From contig NZ_JACHOS010000024.1 of NCBI RefSeq assembly GCF_014199985.1, forward strand, positions 1 to 64,000: DNA of 64,000 nucleotides. Direction: 5' to 3'. The stretch comes from Methylorubrum rhodesianum. GTDB taxonomy: Bacteria; Pseudomonadota; Alphaproteobacteria; Rhizobiales; Beijerinckiaceae. The translations under genes and the position numbers were made by a program. Within the stretch, counting starts at the first letter, position 1. Every line of letters begins with the position of its first letter. The notes beneath the pieces are model-generated. The model worked only from the letters and a program-made list of their open reading frames with translations, did no database searches and was not told the DNA's origin. Shown in pieces: positions 9,701 through 17,689 of this stretch.

Positions 9701-10399
9701 TCACGCCACGGCCGCGAAGTCGAGGTTCGTCGGCGCCGACCGCCGCGGCACGGCGTGATCCGTCACGGGTCTCGACGCGTCCACTTCCGTGAACCGGAAG
9801 CGCCGGGCCCAGGCGCTGCCGCTCCCTCTCAGGAAGAACCCGAAGTGGATCGACTGCGCCTCGGGCGGCACGTCCATCACGATGGACCGTTCCTGCCAAC
9901 CGACCGTGCCGACGAGGGGGCCCTCGCTGGTGCGGCCATCCATGGTGTCGAAGGCCAGCATGCGGCCCCGTTCGCCGTCGATACGCATCCAGAGCGCGGC
10001 AGCCCCCGTGACCTCGTGCGCCTTGAGCTGCGCGCTGAGTTCCAGACGCTTGCCGCGGTAGTCTTCGGCCCGGAAGTTCTGCTCCAGCGCACCGTAACCC
10101 GATCTCAGGTTGGCCGGCATCGGCTCGATCAGCGCGATCCGATAGCGAATGAGCGCACACCCCTCTGCGGGATCGACGCCCATCTCGTAATCGTCCCGGT
10201 GCGTGCCGCCGGCGGTCCACCCCTCCGGCAGGGTCAGGGCAGGCCGGTCGAGTTGCGCGGCCAGCGTATTCCAGTCCCGCCAGCCCAACTGGCGGGCGAC
10301 ACATTCCAGGCTGTCGCTGTGGGAGATGTCGACGCGGCGCTCGGCCAGCGTCTGACGAAGGCTTTTCGCCATCGCCTTGGGATCACGAGGATTCTGCAT
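9701..10399 (-). CDS. Glyoxalase-related protein with C-terminal beta-sandwich-like domain
   Basis: A 232-residue soluble protein in two parts. Residues 1-50 (PKAMAKSLRQTLAERRVDISHSDSLE... then RDWNTLAAQL) match the short helical glyoxalase-related domain found at the ends of many alphaproteobacterial proteins. Residues 60-215 look like a beta-rich domain (RYRIALIEP, LELSAQLKA, ALWMRIDGE, RSIVMDVPPEAQSIHFGFFLRG) resembling carbohydrate-binding or CIA30-type sandwiches. No catalytic residues are recognisable. It lies between exaF and the cytochrome/binding-protein pair on the same strand, but large gaps on both sides argue against one operon. Its role is unknown. Confidence 0.7.
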   Translation of the reverse strand: MQNPRDPKAMAKSLRQTLAERRVDISHSDSLECVARQLGWRDWNTLAAQLDRPALTLPEGWTAGGTHRDDYEMGVDPAEGCALIRYRIALIEPMPANLRSGYGALEQNFRAEDYRGKRLELSAQLKAHEVTGAAALWMRIDGERGRMLAFDTMDGRTSEGPLVGTVGWQERSIVMDVPPEAQSIHFGFFLRGSGSAWARRFRFTEVDASRPVTDHAVPRRSAPTNLDFAAVA

Positions 10400-10780
10400 G
10401 CGTCCGATCCTTGAACCGGGCGATCGCTCGTAACGGGGCTCGCACTGCCGAAAGGACCGCCCAGAAGGTCAGACCTGTTCAGGGAACGCGTGCATTCACC
10501 AAGCCTTGCGGCGCGAGCGGCAGGCTGCACAAGCCATGGCCAAGAGAGCAGCCGGCGGATGTCGTTGTCAAGGCAAATCGAGGCGAGTCCAGGGCGCCGG
10601 ACTTGGGTTGAGGCTCGTTGGTTCATCACAACCGTCATTCCGGGGCGCTGACAAGCGAACCCGGAATCCATGACGGGGCACCGCCCCCTGCGTCAGCGGC
10701 GCATCATCGGTGGATTCCGGGTTCCGCTGCGCGGCCCCGGAATGACGACGGGGAGAATGGCTCTGCCCTTCTCCCGCCGC
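10400..10780. other. Intergenic region carrying a nested palindromic repeat
   Basis: About 380 bases between the glyoxalase-like gene and the MxaJ-like gene. The left half shows no gene. The right half is occupied by the palindromic element at 10633-10747, which begins about 33 bases beyond the stop of the MxaJ-like gene and could end its transcript. Confidence 0.6.
10633..10747. repeat. Nested inverted repeat (intergenic palindromic element)
   Basis: Outer arms CGTCATTCCGGGGC (10633-10646) and its exact reverse complement (10734-10747) enclose inner arms GAACCCGGAATCCA (10657-10670) and its exact complement (10711-10724). The cruciform or RNA hairpin lies just past the stop codon of the minus-strand MxaJ-like gene. 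The layout is like the palindromic intergenic elements of Rhizobiales. Copy number cannot be judged from one window. Confidence 0.8.
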
Positions 10781-11659
10781 TCAATACCCCTGCGGCGGCG
10801 TATACGTGACGCCGTAGGCCGCGCAGATCGCCTTGAGGCGGCCCTCCTGGGCCAGGGCGGAGAGCGCGTCGCCCACCGCGTAGGCGAGGTCGCGGGAATC
10901 GCTGCGCACTGCGCCGCCGATCTCCCAGCGTGTCCGCACGAGGCCCGGAATCGGCATCTCGACCACGGGATTGTCCTCTCCCGCGGCGCCGGCCGCCTTG
11001 AGCGCCGCCTCGATGCCCGCGCGGGTGCCGGCCAGGATCGGGGTCTCGCCCGCGAGATAGGCCTTGGCCGCCTCGTCGAAGCTGCGGAAATGCCGGATGG
11101 TGCCGCGGAAGCGACCGCCCTCGGCGTTCATCAGCAGGCTGTCGGAAGCGCTCGTGCCCTCGACCGCGACGGCGTGGCCCTCCAGATCGCGCACCCCCTC
11201 GAACCCCTCGATCCGGCCGCGATGATAGGCGAAGGCGAGGCGCTGCTCGAAATAGGGATTGGTCAGGAAGATCTGCTCGTTGCGGGTGGCGAGGATGCGG
11301 TCGTGGGGCACGTGCAACATCAGGTCGGCGAGCGGGGTACCGGCGAGGTCGCCGCGCCACAGATTCAGCCGGAAGTCGCCGTCCACGTTCTCGCCGGCAT
11401 CCACCACCCGCAGGTCGAGCTTGAGCTTGAGCCGCTCGGCGATGGCCCGGGCGAGATCCGCGTCGATGCCGCGCGGACCCGCTGTCCCCGCTTCGGAGAA
11501 GGGGCGGTTGTCGTCGTAGATCGCCACGCGCAGGACGCCCGAGGCCGTCACCTCGTCGAGCGGGCGCGCGGCGGCGGGCCTGCCGGTGATCACCCCGGCG
11601 GCGACGAGGCAGGCGAGGAGGGCGCGGGCGACGGCGCGGCGGCGGGGGAGGGCGCGCAT
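10781..11659 (-). CDS. Periplasmic MxaJ/XoxJ-like binding protein of the PQQ alcohol oxidation system
   Basis: A 292-residue exported protein with a twin-Arg-like basic N-terminus (ALPRRRAVARALLACLVAAG) and a bilobed solute-binding fold. The sequence SGVLRVAIYDDNRPFSE opens the mature domain and GIDADLARAIAERL follows, as in the SBP3/MxaJ family. MxaJ and XoxJ assist methanol dehydrogenase maturation or activation. This paralogue sits 11 bases after the PedF cytochrome gene and is probably in its operon, so it likely serves ExaF or a sister PQQ enzyme. The ATG at 11659 was chosen because it begins directly with the signal peptide; an upstream extension overlaps pedF. Confidence 0.8.
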   Translation of the reverse strand: MRALPRRRAVARALLACLVAAGVITGRPAAARPLDEVTASGVLRVAIYDDNRPFSEAGTAGPRGIDADLARAIAERLKLKLDLRVVDAGENVDGDFRLNLWRGDLAGTPLADLMLHVPHDRILATRNEQIFLTNPYFEQRLAFAYHRGRIEGFEGVRDLEGHAVAVEGTSASDSLLMNAEGGRFRGTIRHFRSFDEAAKAYLAGETPILAGTRAGIEAALKAAGAAGEDNPVVEMPIPGLVRTRWEIGGAVRSDSRDLAYAVGDALSALAQEGRLKAICAAYGVTYTPPQGY

Positions 11660-11670
11660 GGGCGGCCTTC

Positions 11671-12093
11671 CTACTCCTCGTGCTTGGCTTCGATGTAGGT
11701 GCGGATCGCCCACAGGGCCTCCTGCGACAGCACGCCCTCGAAGGCCGGCATCTTCATCACGCCGTTGGTGGTCGCGCCGTGGCGGACGCGCTCCACGAAG
11801 TACTCGTCACCCTCCTTGCCGAGGGGCAGGTAGCGCAGGTCCGGCGCCAGCCCGCCCGAGATGACCTGCAGGCCGTGGCAGCGGGCGCAGTTCTGATTGA
11901 AGCCGGAATCGCCGATGGCGATCGCCTTGGCGTCGCCGCGATAGGGATTCTCCTCGCGCCACGCGTCGCCCAGCGGCGCCAGGCCGGTCGTGTCCACGGG
12001 CTGCGGCTGCACGTCGCCATGGCCGAAGGCGGCGGACACGGACAGGACGAGCCCGACGGCGAGGAGCCCGCCCTTGAGGGGTGCAGCCTTCAT
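11671..12093 (-). CDS. pedF: Cytochrome c-550 (PedF-like)
   Basis: A 140-residue periplasmic mono-heme cytochrome c with a signal peptide (LLAVGLVLSVSAAFG) and the heme site CARCH near residue 72. Flanking motifs WREENPYRGDAKAI, NQNCARCHGLQVISGG and MPAFEGVLSQEALWAIRTY match the PedF cytochrome that accepts electrons from PQQ ethanol dehydrogenases; the axial Met is probably in VMKMPAF. The GGGAGG box lies 1 base from the first of two ATG codons and 7 bases from the second, so I chose the second (12093). It is co-directional with exaF about 2.3 kb away and divergent from the plus-strand PQQ-associated operon. Confidence 0.88.
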   Translation of the reverse strand: MKAAPLKGGLLAVGLVLSVSAAFGHGDVQPQPVDTTGLAPLGDAWREENPYRGDAKAIAIGDSGFNQNCARCHGLQVISGGLAPDLRYLPLGKEGDEYFVERVRHGATTNGVMKMPAFEGVLSQEALWAIRTYIEAKHEE

Positions 12094-12278
12094 TTTCATT
12101 CCTCCCATTCTTGAGAGGACGGTTAGCAAGCGCGCCCGGCCGAACCCATTGTGCTTTGGTACGGGGGCGCTGGGGAGGTGAAGGAGGAGGTGAGGGGGAG
12201 ACCTTGGTCCAATACCGGGGGCCCCTCGATCGAACGTATCCTCGGCTCCAACAACAATCGGGAGGCGAGCAGGGCGCG

Positions 12279-13514
12279 ATGCTGGCGCGGCTCGGGAAAC
12301 GGCAGGGCGGCCCTCTCCGGGCGATGCCGCGGCGCAAGGCGTGCGGCGTCGGGCTGAGCCTGCACGGCCTGCTGTGGCTTGCGCTGCTGTCGCCGGCGCG
12401 GGCCGAGCCGCTGGCGATCCACTACCTCGAGCGGCGCGTCGAGCGGCCCACGCCCCTCAACAACGAGGATCCGATCCCCGACGACGAGGGGCTGAAGGGC
12501 GCCGAACTCGGCCTCAAGGATTCGAACGCCACCGGCCGCTTCGTCTCCCTGGACTTCACCCTCGACAGTCGTGTCGTCGCCGCCGGCGAGGACATCCGCG
12601 CGGCGTTTCGCGCACTCGGCGAGAGGCCGCGCTTCGTCGTGCTGAACGCACCCGCCGAGGACGTGCTGGCGCTCGCCGACATGCCCGAGGCCAAGGGCAC
12701 CGTGTTCCTCAATGTCGGCGCGCCGGATTCGCGCCTGCGCGAGGCCGATTGCCGGCCGCGCCTGCTTCACGTCCTGCCCTCGCGGGCGATGCTCGCCGAC
12801 GCGCTGGTGCAGTTCCTCGCCTACAAGCGCTGGACCCGCATCCTGCTGCTCTCCGGCCCGGCCCCGGCGGATGCGCTCTATGCCGAGGCGGTCAAGAAGA
12901 GCGCCAAAAAATTCGGCGCGCGGATCGTGGCCGAATCCCGCTACGATCCGCAGGGCGGCGACACCCGCGACACGGCGCTCCGCGAGTTCGTGCTGCCCAC
13001 CCGCGGCCCCGAGCACGACGTGGTCGCGGTCGCCGACGAGGCCGGGGCGTTCGGGGCGAACCTCGTCTACAACACCGCCGCGGCCCGGCCCGTGGTCGGC
13101 ACGCAGGGGCTCACCCCGGCGGCCTGGGGGCGCCCGGTCGAGGCCTGGGCGGCGGTGCAGCTCCAGACCCGGTTCCGCCGCCTCGCCGGACGGGCGATGC
13201 GGCCGATCGACTATGCCGGCTGGATGGCGGTGCACGCGCTCGGCGAAGCGGCGGTGCAGGCGCGCAGCACCGATCCCGACACCGTGGCGAGGCTCGTACT
13301 GTCGCCGCGCTTCGAGGTCGGCGGCTTCAAGGGGCGCCCCTTGAGCTTCCGCGCCTGGGACGGGCAATTGCGCCAGCCGGTCTTCCTGCTCTGGCCGGGC
13401 GCGGTGACCGCCACCGCCCCGATCGAGGGCTTCCAGCACCACCGCACCGAACTCGACACGCTCGGCCCCGACGAGCCGGAGAGCGCGTGCCGGGCTTTTC
13501 GGAAGCCGGGCTGA
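12279..13514 (+). CDS. ABC-type periplasmic binding protein of the PQQ alcohol dehydrogenase system
   Basis: A 411-residue exported protein of the branched-chain-amino-acid binding-protein fold (residues about 45-395), with a signal peptide ending SPARA. The opening LAIHYLERRVERP...NNEDPIPDDEGLKGAELGLKDSN matches the family annotated as the substrate-binding protein associated with PQQ-dependent alcohol dehydrogenases. No permease or ATPase follows here, so it may sense or deliver a compound rather than feed a transporter. It begins a plus-strand operon divergent from pedF. ATG 12279 is used; an ATG at 12324 directly before the signal peptide is an alternative. Confidence 0.82.
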   Translation: MLARLGKRQGGPLRAMPRRKACGVGLSLHGLLWLALLSPARAEPLAIHYLERRVERPTPLNNEDPIPDDEGLKGAELGLKDSNATGRFVSLDFTLDSRVVAAGEDIRAAFRALGERPRFVVLNAPAEDVLALADMPEAKGTVFLNVGAPDSRLREADCRPRLLHVLPSRAMLADALVQFLAYKRWTRILLLSGPAPADALYAEAVKKSAKKFGARIVAESRYDPQGGDTRDTALREFVLPTRGPEHDVVAVADEAGAFGANLVYNTAAARPVVGTQGLTPAAWGRPVEAWAAVQLQTRFRRLAGRAMRPIDYAGWMAVHALGEAAVQARSTDPDTVARLVLSPRFEVGGFKGRPLSFRAWDGQLRQPVFLLWPGAVTATAPIEGFQHHRTELDTLGPDEPESACRAFRKPG

Positions 13515-13560
13515 TGCGGGCCCCAACCGCCGAGCCGCCGACGAGAACGGGATCCGCCTC

Positions 13561-14574
13561 ATGAGCCGCGCCGCGACCCTCCGCCTCCTCCTCTGCGCCG
13601 GCCTGCTCGGGCTCGCAGGCTCGGCCGCGGCGGAAGAGATCTTCGTCTCGAACGAGCGCGACAACACCGTCTCGGTGATCGACGGGGCCACCCTCGAGGT
13701 CACGCGCAGCTTCCCCGTCGGCCGCCGCCCGCGCGGGCTCACCTTCTCCCGCGACGGCCGCACGCTCTACGTCTGCGCCAGCGATTCCGACGCGGTGCAG
13801 GTGATCGACCCCGATACGGGCGCGTTGCGCCACAACCTGCCCTCCGGAGAGGATCCGGAGCAGTTCGCGCTGGCCCCCGACGACCGCACCCTGTTCATCG
13901 CCAACGAGGAGAACGCCACCACCACCGTGGTGGATGCGCAGACCCGCAAGGTGCTGGCGCAGATCGATGTCGGCATCGAGCCCGAGGGCATGGCGGTGAG
14001 CCCGGACGGGAAGACCGCGGTCACGACCTCCGAGACCACCAACATGGTCCACTGGATCGACGTCCCGACGCTCAGGGCCATCGACGCGACGCCGGTGGGC
14101 CAGCGCCCGCGCGCCGCCGCCTTCTCCGCGGACGGGCGGATGCTGTGGGCCTCCTCCGAGATCGGCGGCACGGTCGCGGTGATCGACGCCGCCACCCGCA
14201 AGGTGGTCGAGACCATCGAATTCGCGGTGAAGGGCATTGCCGCCGACCGGCTTCAGCCGGTGGGCATCACCCTGACCGGGGACGGGCGCTTGGCCTTCGT
14301 TGCGCTCGGCCCCTCCGACCGGGTCGCGGTGATCGACGCCAAGACCTACAAGGTGCTCAACTACATCCTCGTCGGTCGCCGGGTCTGGCAGCTCGCCATG
14401 ACGCCCGACGAGACGCGGCTCTTCACCACCAATGGCGTGTCCGGCGACGTCACCGTGATCGACGTGGCGACCCAGCGGCCGATCCGCAGCGTCAAGGTCG
14501 GCCGCTTCCCCTGGGGGGTCGCCGTGCGCCCCGCTTCCGGCACGTCCGAGCGCTCGGCGGGCGCCGCCCCGTGA
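13561..14574 (+). CDS. YVTN-repeat beta-propeller protein, PQQ-system associated
   Basis: A 337-residue periplasmic protein with a signal peptide (LLLCAGLLGLAGSAAA). It is built of about seven YVTN-type blades, each with the pattern VIDxxTxxVxxxIxVGxxPxG (for example NTVSVIDGATLEVTRSFPVG and DRVAVIDAKTYKVLNYILVG). The family is associated with PQQ-dependent catabolism gene clusters. The propeller has no recognisable active site, so it is likely a scaffold or a redox-partner docking protein. It follows the binding-protein gene after 46 bases and overlaps the next gene in a GTGA. Confidence 0.87.
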   Translation: MSRAATLRLLLCAGLLGLAGSAAAEEIFVSNERDNTVSVIDGATLEVTRSFPVGRRPRGLTFSRDGRTLYVCASDSDAVQVIDPDTGALRHNLPSGEDPEQFALAPDDRTLFIANEENATTTVVDAQTRKVLAQIDVGIEPEGMAVSPDGKTAVTTSETTNMVHWIDVPTLRAIDATPVGQRPRAAAFSADGRMLWASSEIGGTVAVIDAATRKVVETIEFAVKGIAADRLQPVGITLTGDGRLAFVALGPSDRVAVIDAKTYKVLNYILVGRRVWQLAMTPDETRLFTTNGVSGDVTVIDVATQRPIRSVKVGRFPWGVAVRPASGTSERSAGAAP

Positions 14575-16688
14575 CGCGGGTCGGACGCGGCCGCACCGCA
14601 TCGAACGCCCTGCGGTCGGCCCTGCTCGCGCTGCTGGCCCTGGTCCTGGCCGCCCCGCTCGCCGCGGCGGGCAGCCTCGACCGGGCCGCGATGGAACGCC
14701 ACTTCCCCGCCCCCCTCGTGGTCGGCGAGCGCGACGCGACGCTGCCGGTCTGGCCGATCCTGAAGCAGGAGGCCGGCAGCTACGAGGTCTTTGCCTACGC
14801 CTTCGAGTCGATCGACCTCGCGCCGATCCCGGGCTTCGGCGGCACGCCCCCCGACCTCCTGATCGCACTCGCGCCCGACGGGACCTTCCGCGACGTGAAG
14901 GTGATCGCCCACCACGAGCCGGTCTTTCTGGAGGGGCTCGGCTCGGAGCCGCTCTTCGCCTTCGTCGAGCAGTATGTCGGCCTGTCGGCCCGTCAGCCGA
15001 TCCGGGTCGGGCGCCCGAACGCCCGCGGCTCGGGCGCCGCGCCGCAGACCACGGTCGACGGCATCTCGATGGCCACCGCCTCGACGCGGGTGATCAACGA
15101 ATCGATCCTCGCCGCCTCCCTCGCGGTGGCGCGGGCGAAGCTCGGGTTCGGGGCCGCCAATCTCGGTCTGAGGGTCGAGGCACGGCCCGAGACCGGGGAC
15201 GCCCCGACGGTGACCGAACTGGCCGCGCGGGGCTGGCTCCGGCGCCTGACCGTCACCCACGGGCGGGCCGAGGCGGCCTTCCGCGATGCGGGCGTGACGG
15301 TCGCCGGTGACGGCCCGGCCGAGGCGCCGCTGGTCGAGCTGACCTTCGCCTATCTCAACGTGCCGGCGATCGGCCGGACCCTGCTCGGACCGGAGCGGTT
15401 CGCCGCCCTGACCCGCGAGCTCGGGCCCGGCGATCACGCAGTGCTGGTGGTGAGCCACGGCCCCGAGAACCCCCTCGGCGACGAGTTCGTGCTCGGCTCG
15501 ATACCCGACCGGCTGACGGTGACGCAGGGGGGCCTCGCCGTGAACGCCCGCGACATGGCGATCGAGCGGCGCGGAGCCGCCCCCGGCCTGCCGGACGGGC
15601 CCTGGACGATCCTGCGGATCGCAGGCGCGGCGGGCTTCGATCCCTCCGCGCCTTGGACATTGAGCGCGAAGATCGTGCGCGAGCGCGGCCAGATCTTTCC
15701 GGAACGCATCGCGCGTGAGTTCTCCGCCGACTACGCGCTTCCCGCCGCTCTCTTCATCCGCGAGGCGGCGGAGGCGGGTCCGAGCTGGACCGATCCGTGG
15801 CGCGCGCGCGCCATCGAACTCGGCGTGATCGCGCTGGCGCTCGCCGGGCTGCTCCCGGTGCTGGCGCACCAGCGCGGCCTCGTGGCCGACCGCCGCCGCT
15901 TTCCCCTGTTCCGTCTCGCCTACCTCGCGTTCACGCTTCTCTTCGTCGGCTGGTACGCCCAGGCGCAGCTCTCCATCGTCACCCTCGTCGGCCTCGTGCG
16001 CGCCGCGACCGTGACGCACGACCTCACCTTCCTGCTGTACGACCCGCCCTCGCTGCTGCTCTGGGCCTTCGTGATCGCCACGCTCGTCGTGTGGGGCCGG
16101 GGCACCTTCTGCGGCTGGCTCTGCCCGTTCGGCGCGCTGCAGGAATTTTTCGCATTCCTGGCCAAGCCCCTGCGCATCCGGCCGCGCACGGTGCCGCCCA
16201 GGCTCGACCGTGCATTGCGGCAGGTAAAGTACGTCCTGCTCGCCGGCATCCTCGGTGCCGCCGCCCTGGGCTCGCCGCTCGCCGACAGCCTGTCCGAGGC
16301 CGAGCCGTTCAAGACGGCGATCACCCTGTACTTCGTCCGCGCCTGGCCGTTCGTGGCCTACGCCCTCGGCCTGCTCGTGCTCAACCTGTTCGTCTACAAG
16401 GGGTTCTGCCGCTACCTGTGCCCGCTCGGCGCGAGCCTCGCCGTCCTCGGCCGCCTGCGGCTGCTCGACTGGATTCCGCGCAGGGCCGAGTGCGGCAGCC
16501 CGTGCCAGCTCTGCAAGGTGCGCTGCCGCTACGGCGCGATCCGGCCTTCCGGACGGGTCGACTATCCCGAGTGCTTCCAGTGCATGGATTGCGTCACGAT
16601 CATCCACGATCCCGGCCAATGCGTGCCGGAGGTGGTGGCGCGCCGGCGCGGGAAGCGGATCGTGCCGCAGCCGGTCGCGGCGGAGTGA
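14571..16688 (+). CDS. NosR/NirI-like membrane protein: FMN-binding periplasmic domain plus polyferredoxin
   Basis: A 705-residue membrane protein. After a signal or anchor helix (15-33) comes a long periplasmic region with an FMN-binding-like motif VDGISMATAST at 162-172, comparable to the ApbE flavinylation site of NqrC/RnfG/NosR (SGATxTS). About six membrane helices follow from residue 420. Two CxxxCP motifs, FCGWLCPFGA (about 514) and FCRYLCPLGA (about 612), and C-terminal Cys groups (CGSPCQLCKVRC; CFQCMDC) should bind Fe-S clusters. NosR passes electrons across the membrane to N2O reductase, but no nos genes are here; the neighbours are PQQ-system genes and apbE. GTG start overlaps the previous stop. 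Confidence 0.85.
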   Translation: MTRVGRGRTASNALRSALLALLALVLAAPLAAAGSLDRAAMERHFPAPLVVGERDATLPVWPILKQEAGSYEVFAYAFESIDLAPIPGFGGTPPDLLIALAPDGTFRDVKVIAHHEPVFLEGLGSEPLFAFVEQYVGLSARQPIRVGRPNARGSGAAPQTTVDGISMATASTRVINESILAASLAVARAKLGFGAANLGLRVEARPETGDAPTVTELAARGWLRRLTVTHGRAEAAFRDAGVTVAGDGPAEAPLVELTFAYLNVPAIGRTLLGPERFAALTRELGPGDHAVLVVSHGPENPLGDEFVLGSIPDRLTVTQGGLAVNARDMAIERRGAAPGLPDGPWTILRIAGAAGFDPSAPWTLSAKIVRERGQIFPERIAREFSADYALPAALFIREAAEAGPSWTDPWRARAIELGVIALALAGLLPVLAHQRGLVADRRRFPLFRLAYLAFTLLFVGWYAQAQLSIVTLVGLVRAATVTHDLTFLLYDPPSLLLWAFVIATLVVWGRGTFCGWLCPFGALQEFFAFLAKPLRIRPRTVPPRLDRALRQVKYVLLAGILGAAALGSPLADSLSEAEPFKTAITLYFVRAWPFVAYALGLLVLNLFVYKGFCRYLCPLGASLAVLGRLRLLDWIPRRAECGSPCQLCKVRCRYGAIRPSGRVDYPECFQCMDCVTIIHDPGQCVPEVVARRRGKRIVPQPVAAE

Positions 16689-16693
16689 CAGGG

Positions 16694-17674
16694 ATGCCGA
16701 TGCCGCAACACCCGTCCCGGCGCCGATTCCTCCTCGGCATGGCCGGGCTCGCCGGCCTGGCAGGCCTCGGCGGTCCCGCCGCGTTCCGGGCGCTGGCCGC
16801 CGCGCGGGGGCTCGCGAGCCGCACCCGCGCCGGCCTCGCCTTCGGCACCACGGTGGCGCTCACCGCGGCCGGCCCCGACCCGGCGGCCCTCGATGCGGGG
16901 CTGTCCGAGGGCTTTGCCGCTTTGCGCACGGTCGAGGCCGCCGCGAGCCTGTTTCGCGCCGACAGTGCCCTGTCGCGGCTCAACCGCGACGGGTGGCTCG
17001 ACGCGCCGCCCGCCGACCTCACGACGATGCTCGGCTTCGCCCTCGATCTCGCGGATCGGACCGACGGGGCGTTCGACCCGACCGTGCAGCCGCTCTGGCC
17101 GGTCTGGGCCGAGGCCGCGGCCCGGGGGGACAAGCCGGATCCGAACCGCCTGCGCGAGGCCGTCGCCCGGGTCGGCTGGCGCCGCGTCGCGCTCGGGCCC
17201 GAGCGCATCGTGCTGGAGTCCGGCACGGCGCTGACGCTGAATGCCCTGATCCAGGGCCACGCCGCCGATCGGGTGATGGCCGCCCTGCGGGGGCGCGGCA
17301 TCACGGACGCCTTCGTCGATACCGGCGAGTTCGGCGCCATGGGCGCGCATCCCGACGGCACACCGTGGCAGCTCGGCATCGCCGACCCGCGCCGGCCGGA
17401 GGCGATGGCGGCGGTGATCGCCCCGTTCTCGGGCTTTGCCGCGACCTCGGGGGATTACGGCACGAGTTTCTCGCCCGACCGGGCCGACCACCACATCTTC
17501 GACCCCACAACCGGACGCTCGCCGCGCGGCCTCGCCTCGGTCACCGTCACGGCCGGGACGGGCCTCCTGGCGGACGGCCTGTCGACCGCCTGCATGGTTC
17601 TCGGCCCCGAGAAGGGCGGCCGGCTCGTGGCGCAGTGGCCGGGCTGCTCCGTCCGCTTCCTCGGCAAAGCCTGA
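16694..17674 (+). CDS. apbE: FAD:protein FMN transferase (ApbE family)
   Basis: A 326-residue exported enzyme that attaches FMN covalently to Ser/Thr of periplasmic flavoproteins using FAD and Mg2+. A Tat-type leader (SRRRFLLGMAGLAGLAG) is followed by family motifs in order: TLNALIQGHAADRV, FVDTGEFGAMG, FAATSGDYGTSF, HHIFDPTTGRSP and LLADGLSTACMVLG. It starts 5 bases after the NosR-like gene, whose flavinylation motif is its probable target. This pairing is well known for Nqr/Rnf/NosR systems. The usual GG after VDTG is replaced here by EFG, a small deviation. Confidence 0.9.
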   Translation: MPMPQHPSRRRFLLGMAGLAGLAGLGGPAAFRALAAARGLASRTRAGLAFGTTVALTAAGPDPAALDAGLSEGFAALRTVEAAASLFRADSALSRLNRDGWLDAPPADLTTMLGFALDLADRTDGAFDPTVQPLWPVWAEAAARGDKPDPNRLREAVARVGWRRVALGPERIVLESGTALTLNALIQGHAADRVMAALRGRGITDAFVDTGEFGAMGAHPDGTPWQLGIADPRRPEAMAAVIAPFSGFAATSGDYGTSFSPDRADHHIFDPTTGRSPRGLASVTVTAGTGLLADGLSTACMVLGPEKGGRLVAQWPGCSVRFLGKA

Positions 17675-17689
17675 GCCCGAACCTCGACC

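Noticed and set aside
9537..10304. A 255-residue minus-strand frame overlapping the glyoxalase-like gene
   Set aside because: The alternative frame at 9701-10399 contains the recognisable glyoxalase-related N-terminus; this frame has none.
12123..13763. A 546-residue minus-strand open frame opposite the PQQ binding-protein gene
   Set aside because: It is a mirror of the plus-strand codon pattern, with Arg/Ala/Gly-rich composition, no domain and no signal peptide.
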